NCBI GenBank assembly: GCA_902494855.1
Contig: CABUVC010000009.1
Location: forward strand, 1 to 18,630
Origin: an uncultured Collinsella sp.
GTDB taxonomy: Bacteria > Actinomycetota > Coriobacteriia > Coriobacteriales > Coriobacteriaceae
DNA: 18,630 nt
Direction: 5' to 3'
The position numbers and the translations under genes are program-made. Shown piece after piece: positions 14,112-18,630 of the stretch. The notes beneath the pieces were generated by a model, which was not told the DNA's origin, made no database searches, and worked only from the letters and a program-made list of their open reading frames with translations. How positions within the stretch are numbered: the stretch's first letter is position 1; each line of letters opens with the position of its first letter.

Positions 14112-14726
14112 ATGAAACTTGGTTGCGTCATTATGGCTTCGGGCGAGGGCAAGCGATTTGGCTCTAACAAGATGCTCGCCGATATCTATGGCGAGCCGCT
14201 GATTGCCCGGACCATTGATTCGGTTCCCCGGGGCTTTGACGTCGTGGTTTCGACGCGTTGGCCCGAGGCCGCTCAGATTTGTGATGACAAGCATTGCCCG
14301 TGCGTGCTGCACGATGGCGAGCTGCGCAGCGAAAGCGTCCGTGCGGGCCTTTCGTGGGGAGTCGAACGCAACTGGAAAGGTTGCCTCTTTTTGCCGGGTG
14401 ACCAGCCGCTCGTGAGTTCGGATTCTTTTGAGGCTATGGTTCGTGCATTTGACGAGCGTGGCCGCAGGCATCCGGTGCGTCTTGCGTGCAACGGTGAGCC
14501 TTCGAGCCCGGTGCTCTTTCCGGCGGAACTGTTCGATGCACTTATGTGTCTTGAGGGTAAGGACGGCGGCGGTTCGATTCTCAAGGACCGTACCGACGTG
14601 GTGCTGGTCGAGGCGCGTGCCTACGAGCTGTGGGACGTCGATACCGTCAAGGGACAGCGACGCATAACGGAGCATATCGCCGCCTGCTCGTATTTTGATC
14701 GCGTGGCCAACTGCATCAATCAATAA
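14112..14726 (+). CDS. MocA/MobA-like molybdopterin nucleotidyltransferase (YgfJ-type)
   Basis: The 204-aa NTP-transferase has the nucleotide-binding signature MASGEGKRFGSNKML (8-22), the metal-binding strand FLPGDQPLV (D97), and NGEPSSPVLFP. This fits the MocA family that adds CMP to molybdopterin for xanthine-dehydrogenase-type enzymes. ATG 14112 follows GGGGAGG; the upstream in-frame ATG at 14061 has no ribosome site. It ends 9 nt before hyuA, and its TAA is part of hyuA's ribosome site (TAAGGAG), so the two are co-transcribed and probably coupled. Its presence tells that the island serves a molybdenum hydroxylase. It may be ygfJ, mocA or a Se-hydroxylase-specific paralogue; the symbol is left open. 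Confidence 0.85.
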   Translation: MKLGCVIMASGEGKRFGSNKMLADIYGEPLIARTIDSVPRGFDVVVSTRWPEAAQICDDKHCPCVLHDGELRSESVRAGLSWGVERNWKGCLFLPGDQPLVSSDSFEAMVRAFDERGRRHPVRLACNGEPSSPVLFPAELFDALMCLEGKDGGGSILKDRTDVVLVEARAYELWDVDTVKGQRRITEHIAACSYFDRVANCINQ

Positions 14727-14735
14727 GGAGCAATT

Positions 14736-16103
14736 ATGATCATCATCAAAAACGGCGCGCTCGTGACGCCCCAGGGGCTTCGCCGCGCCGATCTTGCCAT
14801 GGAGGGCGACAAGATTGTGCGGATTGCCGCGGCAATCGAGCCGGCCGAGGGCGATACCGTCGAGGATGCCGCGGGCTGCTGGGTGTTTCCCGGCTTTATC
14901 GACGGCCACACGCACATGCAGTGCTGGACTGGCATGGATTGGACGGCCGATAGCTTTGAGACCGGTACGCGTGCGGCTGCCTGCGGCGGCACGACGACCA
15001 TCGTGGACTACGCGACAGCCGATCGCGGCGTGACCATGCCCGATGCCTTGGCCGAGTGGCATCGCCGCGCCGACGGAACCTGCACGTCCAACTACGCCTT
15101 TCATATGGCGCTCGCCGAGTGGAATGAGCGCAACCGTGCCGACCTTTCGGCCATGCGCGAAGCGGGCGTATCGTCGTTTAAGACCTACTTTGCCTACGAT
15201 CACCTGCGCTTGAACGATGCCGAGACACTCGAGGTGCTGGAGGAACTCAAGCGCCTGGGCGGTATCCTGTGCGTGCATTGCGAGAACGGTACGCTGGTGA
15301 ATGAGCTGCAGAAGCGCGTGTTTGAGCAGGGGATTCATGGACCCGAGGGCCATGCACTCAGCCGTCCGGATGTGTGCGAGGCCGAGGCCGTGAGCCGTCT
15401 GCTATATTTGGCGCACCTGGCCGGCGACGCACCGGTCAACGTGGTGCACCTTTCGACCAAGCTGGGGCTTGAGGCTATCCGTGCCGCCAAGGCGCGCGGG
15501 CAGAAGAATATCTATGTCGAGACCTGCCCTCAGTATCTGATGCTCGACGACACCTGCTATCTGGAGCAGGGCGAGGATGGCTTTGCGGGTGCCAAGTACG
15601 TGATGAGTCCGCCGCTGCGCCATGCCGGCGACCGTGCGGCTCTGCGCGAGGCGCTTGTGGCCGGCGAGATCGATACTATTGCGACCGATCATTGCAGCTT
15701 TAACCTGCACGGGCAAAAGGACCGCGGGCGCGACGACTTCCGCGCGATTCCCAACGGCGGGCCCGGCGTGGAGCATCGCCCCGTCGCGATCGCTACGAGC
15801 TTTGAGGGACAGCTGGGCCCCGAGGATCTATGCCGCCTGATGAGCGAGAACCCGGCGCGCGTCTTTGGCATGTATCCGCGCAAGGGATGTCTTGCCGAGG
15901 GCTCCGATGCCGACGTGTGCGTGTGGGATCCGTGCGCGCGCTGGACCATTAGCGCGGCTACGCAGCATCAGGCCGTGGACTACACGCCGCTCGAGGGCTT
16001 TGAGGCGCACGGCCGCGCCAAGGCCGTGTTTGTGAACGGCGTGCTGGCTGCGCGCGACGGCGAGCCCACCGGAGCCCAACCCGGCCGCTACGTGCCCCGC
16101 TAA
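14736..16103 (+). CDS. hyuA: Dihydropyrimidinase / hydantoinase-type cyclic amidohydrolase
   Basis: This 455-aa amidohydrolase has all binuclear zinc ligands: DGHTHMQ (H58, H60), the carboxylated lysine K149 in SSFKTYF, HCENG (H181), VHLST (H238) and TDHCSF (D318). Length and motifs match D-hydantoinase/dihydropyrimidinase (ygeZ/hyuA of E. coli). It opens cyclic ureides or imides. In the Se-hydroxylase purine cluster it is expected to open a ring of a reduced or cleaved uric-acid derivative; the precise substrate is inferred. ATG 14736 follows TAAGGAG overlapping the stop of the MocA-like gene. The 3' end faces yqeC with a repetitive hairpin element between. Codon bias is weaker than in ygeX/Y/W. 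Confidence 0.92.
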   Translation: MIIIKNGALVTPQGLRRADLAMEGDKIVRIAAAIEPAEGDTVEDAAGCWVFPGFIDGHTHMQCWTGMDWTADSFETGTRAAACGGTTTIVDYATADRGVTMPDALAEWHRRADGTCTSNYAFHMALAEWNERNRADLSAMREAGVSSFKTYFAYDHLRLNDAETLEVLEELKRLGGILCVHCENGTLVNELQKRVFEQGIHGPEGHALSRPDVCEAEAVSRLLYLAHLAGDAPVNVVHLSTKLGLEAIRAAKARGQKNIYVETCPQYLMLDDTCYLEQGEDGFAGAKYVMSPPLRHAGDRAALREALVAGEIDTIATDHCSFNLHGQKDRGRDDFRAIPNGGPGVEHRPVAIATSFEGQLGPEDLCRLMSENPARVFGMYPRKGCLAEGSDADVCVWDPCARWTISAATQHQAVDYTPLEGFEAHGRAKAVFVNGVLAARDGEPTGAQPGRYVPR

Positions 16104-16116
16104 CGGGAAGACCGCC

Positions 16117-16189
16117 GGGGTAGCTAATTTGGGAGATGATTTTTTGGGACGGGGTAGCAAAAAGAGCCCCGTCCCAAATTTGCTACCCC
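16117..16189. repeat. Three-arm hairpin element between convergent hyuA and yqeC
   Basis: Three pairings compete. The outer arms (18 nt, starting GGGGTAGC at 16117 and ending GCTACCCC at 16189) match with one mismatch. GGGACGGGG (16146-16154) pairs exactly with CCCCGTCCC (16167-16175). GGGGTAGCAAA (16151-16161) pairs exactly with TTTGCTACCCC (16179-16189). The yqeC stop codon (16183-16185) is inside the right arm. Similar GGGACGGGG/GGTAGC hairpins recur between genes in Coriobacteriia from memory. It probably serves as a bidirectional transcript end or a REP-like unit. Confidence 0.8.
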
Positions 16190-16920
16190 TGGAGGCTGGT
16201 GGCGATGAGGGGGCGGCCGAGGGCTGCCTCGAAGCAATCTGCCATCGTTGGATCGGCAAGCGTGTCGACTTGGTTGAGCATGATGCGGGCATTGTCGAGG
16301 TTCAGCATCTGCAGCTCGGCATTGAGCACCATGGCGACGCGCTCTGGGGTGGCAGCGTCGGTGGGCTCGCAGCCGCAGCGCTCGCAGAAGAGCTCGGGGC
16401 GGTGGACAACCTCGGCGACGGGCTTGTCCAGCCCCGAGGCGCCGACGACCCAGACAACGTTTGCCGTGGCGGTGGGAATTACCGGCTCCCAGGCGGCATG
16501 CGCCTTGAGCGGGAGTCGCTTGCTGCCATCTGCTTCGCCCAACACATAGTCAAAGCGCTGTGCCAGCTCGTTGGGCGGCTCGGCGGGGGCGGAGAGTTTG
16601 CCTGTCTCCGGGTCCAAAACACCCGCCTGGCAGATACTTCCGCGGCTCATGCCCGCGCACGCCTCGCAGGTGCAACCGGGGACATGTGCAGCGCCCGGCT
16701 TCCAAGGCGCGGCGTCCAGACGACAGCTCGATCCGTCCCATGGCACGCCGGCGACGGGAAACATGTGTGTGCTGGTACAGAGGAGCACGCGGCCGCCAGC
16801 GCGCATAAGCTCGAGGCCCAGCGTCTTCAGCAAGGTCGACTTGCCGCCACTGCCGATAATTGCGGTTATGCCCGGCTCGATCTTGAGCGCGGAGGCAAGA
16901 TTTCCGCTCGTCGTTTCCAT
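16183..16920 (-). CDS. yqeC: Selenium cofactor biosynthesis protein YqeC
   Basis: This 245-aa P-loop protein has the Walker A IIGSGGKSTLLK (G23-S28), the family block YVLGEADGSKRLPLKAH (125-141) and NQVD (216-219), typical of YqeC. YqeC belongs to the gene set needed for selenium-dependent molybdenum hydroxylases and is thought to act in making or inserting the labile Se cofactor; its reaction is not settled. ATG 16920 is preceded by GGTGA at short distance. Two cysteine groups stand out: C83-x-C85-xx-C88 and C179-xx-C182-x-C184. It is the only cofactor gene here on the reverse strand, divergent from yqeB across a 102-bp gap with a shared palindromic -10. Confidence 0.92.
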   Translation of the reverse strand: METTSGNLASALKIEPGITAIIGSGGKSTLLKTLGLELMRAGGRVLLCTSTHMFPVAGVPWDGSSCRLDAAPWKPGAAHVPGCTCEACAGMSRGSICQAGVLDPETGKLSAPAEPPNELAQRFDYVLGEADGSKRLPLKAHAAWEPVIPTATANVVWVVGASGLDKPVAEVVHRPELFCERCGCEPTDAATPERVAMVLNAELQMLNLDNARIMLNQVDTLADPTMADCFEAALGRPLIATSLQG

Positions 16921-16932
16921 CTGTTCACCGCC

Positions 16933-16941
16933 GTATAATAC
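16933..16941. promoter_or_regulatory. Palindromic -10 shared by divergent yqeC and yqeB
   Basis: GTATAATAC is its own inverse apart from the centre. The forward strand gives the consensus TATAAT (16934-16939), 84 bp before the yqeB ATG. The reverse strand gives TATTAT only about 14 bp before the yqeC ATG, so for yqeC an alternative TTCGAC-N17-TTTATT pair further upstream may be used. No strong -35 is seen for the forward direction. Confidence 0.45.
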
Positions 16942-17022
16942 TGTGATAATAAATAATCATCAGAGTAGCGGTCGAACCGCTTTTGCTCTGTTCAAACCGT
17001 AGCACAGGGAGGTGCCCCGGGA

Positions 17023-17817
17023 ATGCTCGTTTATGTTCGCGGCGCTGGCGATATCGCCACGGGCGTCGCCGCTCGCTTGGTTCGCGCCGGCGTGTCGGTC
17101 GTTATGGCCGATATCGCGGTTCCCACGTGCATCCGCCGCACAATCAGTTTTTGCGAGGCCATTCGCCTGGGCGAGGTCGAGGTCGAGGGCATTCGCGCTC
17201 GCTTGGCACAGACGCCGGCTGAGGCGCTTGCGATTGCCGAGGCTGGAGACGTCGCCGTCGTGGTAGACCCTCAGGCGCAGATGCTCGGCGAACTTAAGCC
17301 CGCGGCCGTGGTGGACGCGATCTTGGCCAAGCGCAATCTGGGCACCACGCGCGACATGGCTCCTGCCGTCATCGCGGTGGGGCCGGGCTTTACCGCGCCG
17401 ATCGACTGCGATGCCGTGGTCGAGACCATGCGCGGGCATTTTTTGGGCCGCGTCATTACCCAGGGCTCGCCCCAGCCCAATACGGGTGTGCCGGGTATCA
17501 TCGCCGGATATGGCAAAGAGCGTGTTATCCACAGCCCTGCTGCCGGCGTGTTTAGGTCTGACCATGCGATCGGCGACATCGTGAGCGCAGGCGAGTGTGT
17601 TGGATACGCGGGCGATACGCCCATGTGCGCGCAGATCGATGGCTGCCTGCGCGGGCTTTTGGCGAACGGCGTGCAGGTGACTGAGGGCTTTAAATGCGCC
17701 GATGTCGATCCGCGCGGCGATGCCAGCTATATCAACTACATTTCGGACAAGGCGACGTCGGTCGGCGGCGGCGTGCTCGAGGCACTCGCTATGCTCACCG
17801 ATATCTTTAGAGGATAG
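17023..17817 (+). CDS. yqeB: Selenium-dependent molybdenum cofactor biosynthesis protein YqeB (EF2563 family)
   Basis: The 264-aa protein starts at ATG 17023 with GGGAGG upstream. It opens with a dinucleotide-type fold, MLVYVRGAGDIATGVAARL (GxGDIATG at 7-14), followed by family-typical VPTCIRRTISFCEAI, AVGPGFTAP and a central HSPAAGVFRS. These match YqeB/EF2563, a partner of YqeC in organisms with Se-dependent molybdenum hydroxylases. It is related in fold to the XdhC Rossmann domain, and the following gene is an XdhC-like protein 9 nt downstream, so the two are co-transcribed. Its exact step in Se-cofactor formation or insertion is unknown. Confidence 0.92.
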   Translation: MLVYVRGAGDIATGVAARLVRAGVSVVMADIAVPTCIRRTISFCEAIRLGEVEVEGIRARLAQTPAEALAIAEAGDVAVVVDPQAQMLGELKPAAVVDAILAKRNLGTTRDMAPAVIAVGPGFTAPIDCDAVVETMRGHFLGRVITQGSPQPNTGVPGIIAGYGKERVIHSPAAGVFRSDHAIGDIVSAGECVGYAGDTPMCAQIDGCLRGLLANGVQVTEGFKCADVDPRGDASYINYISDKATSVGGGVLEALAMLTDIFRG

Positions 17818-17826
17818 AAGGCGGCA

Positions 17827-18630
17827 ATGGAAAAGCTCGATGTTGTGAATGCGGCGCTTGTCGCCCTGCGTGCTGGCGAGACGTGCGAGCTCGTGGTCGT
17901 GGCCGGCACGGCAGGGTCGTCACCGCGTGGCGTGGGCGCCTGGATGGCCGTCTTTGCCGACGGTAGCCAGGCGGGCACTATCGGCGGCGGCAAGATTGAG
18001 CTCTTTGCGCTGGACGAGGCGCGCGAGCTGCTGGCCGGGGGTAAATCGCGTCTGGTCCGCTACACCATGGGCGGCGAGAACTCCGATACTGGCATGATCT
18101 GCGGCGGAGCCATCTGCCTGTGCTATCTGCACCTGGACGCGACTCAGGCACCGTTGTTCCAGGAAATTGCCGATGTACTGGCGTATCGACGCATCGGCGA
18201 CTTCGTCATCGACTTTGAGCCGTTTATCGCGAGCGCGCTCGAGGGCGATGTGGCCGAGTACCATGGCGAGGCATCGCGCCATACCATTGCGGGCTGCCCC
18301 GGGCTTTCACTGGTGGAGGAGGGGAGTAAGGTCACCTACACCAACGCAGCCTCTGAGATTCCCGCGGCGCACATCGAGACGCTCTGCCCCGAGGGCCTGA
18401 CCTATATCTTTGGCTGTGGCCACGTGGGCGCCGCGACGGCGCGGGTGCTCACGGCGGCGGGCTTTGCCGTCGTGGCGTGCGACGACCGCCCCAGCACGTT
18501 GACGCCCGAATGGGTGCCCGGTGTCTACGATCGTCGCTTGGTCGACTACAAGAACCTGAGTAAGCAGTGCCCCATCGGGCCGCGCGACCTGGTGGTCGTC
18601 GCCACGGCGGGTCACAAGTCCGATATCGAC
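17827..18630 (+). CDS. XdhC/CoxI-family molybdenum hydroxylase maturation protein, 3' end outside window
   Basis: There are 268 codons without a stop, so only the last part is missing. The N-terminal XdhC/CoxI domain shows VVAGTAGSSPRGVGAWM (25-40), GTIGGGKIE and MICGG (90-94). The C-terminal Rossmann domain begins YIFGCGHVGAATARVL (193-208), with CDDRP ending the second strand. XdhC proteins bind and sulfurate the molybdenum cofactor and insert it in xanthine-dehydrogenase-type enzymes; in this context it likely serves a Se-containing hydroxylase encoded further right. ATG 17827 follows the yqeB stop by 9 nt. Membership is sure; whether it is xdhC itself or a paralogue of the Se cluster is not. 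Confidence 0.9.
   Translation, partial: MEKLDVVNAALVALRAGETCELVVVAGTAGSSPRGVGAWMAVFADGSQAGTIGGGKIELFALDEARELLAGGKSRLVRYTMGGENSDTGMICGGAICLCYLHLDATQAPLFQEIADVLAYRRIGDFVIDFEPFIASALEGDVAEYHGEASRHTIAGCPGLSLVEEGSKVTYTNAASEIPAAHIETLCPEGLTYIFGCGHVGAATARVLTAAGFAVVACDDRPSTLTPEWVPGVYDRRLVDYKNLSKQCPIGPRDLVVVATAGHKSDID

Noticed and set aside
12690..15353. 887-codon reverse-strand open frame across ygeW, the MocA-like gene and hyuA
   Set aside because: It is antisense to three well-identified genes, has His/Arg/Val-rich composition typical of GC-rich shadow frames, and no family motif or start signal.

Overview
This is about 18.6 kb of a GC-rich bacterial chromosome. Gene content, protein style and intergenic repeats fit Coriobacteriia (Actinomycetota), most likely a gut Collinsella or close relative. 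That assignment comes from recognising protein families, not from a marker gene.

Left part (1-9.4 kb) is accessory and patchy. It holds the N-terminal part of an AbiEi-like protein running off the left edge, and an 800-bp gap with two very regular tandem arrays (five 62-bp units, then five 23-bp units). A 5'-truncated DUF4143 ATPase fragment begins exactly where the second array ends. Next come a small structured RNA locus facing a hydrophobic mini-ORF (possible type I toxin-antitoxin relic), a frameshifted DEDDh exonuclease, an unrecognised 411-aa protein, a sortase-type surface protein with three 131-residue repeats, an unrecognised 121-aa protein, a third (33-bp) repeat array, and a Pro/Ala-rich single-pass membrane protein.

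Right part (8.8-18.6 kb) is a coherent metabolic island. A YheO/DauR-type PAS-HTH regulator is divergent from ygeX (2,3-diaminopropionate ammonia-lyase), ygeY (M20-type metallohydrolase) and ygeW (knotted carbamoyltransferase-like). These are followed by a MocA-like molybdopterin nucleotidyltransferase and hyuA (dihydropyrimidinase/hydantoinase). Then come yqeC (opposite strand), yqeB and an xdhC-like gene that is cut by the right edge.

This set is the known neighbourhood of selenium-dependent molybdenum hydroxylases, which in gut anaerobes is linked to breakdown of uric acid and related purines. HyuA, YgeY, YgeW and YgeX supply ring-opening, hydrolysis, carbamoyl transfer and deamination. 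MocA, YqeB, YqeC and XdhC mature the Mo/Se cofactor. The hydroxylase itself, ygfK and ssnA are not in the window. Two identical-architecture palindromes (AACAAA-N3-TTTGTT, centres 51 bp apart) in the regulator/ygeX gap are probable operators. A 118-bp nested palindrome sits between ygeX and ygeY, and further hairpin elements separate the other genes.
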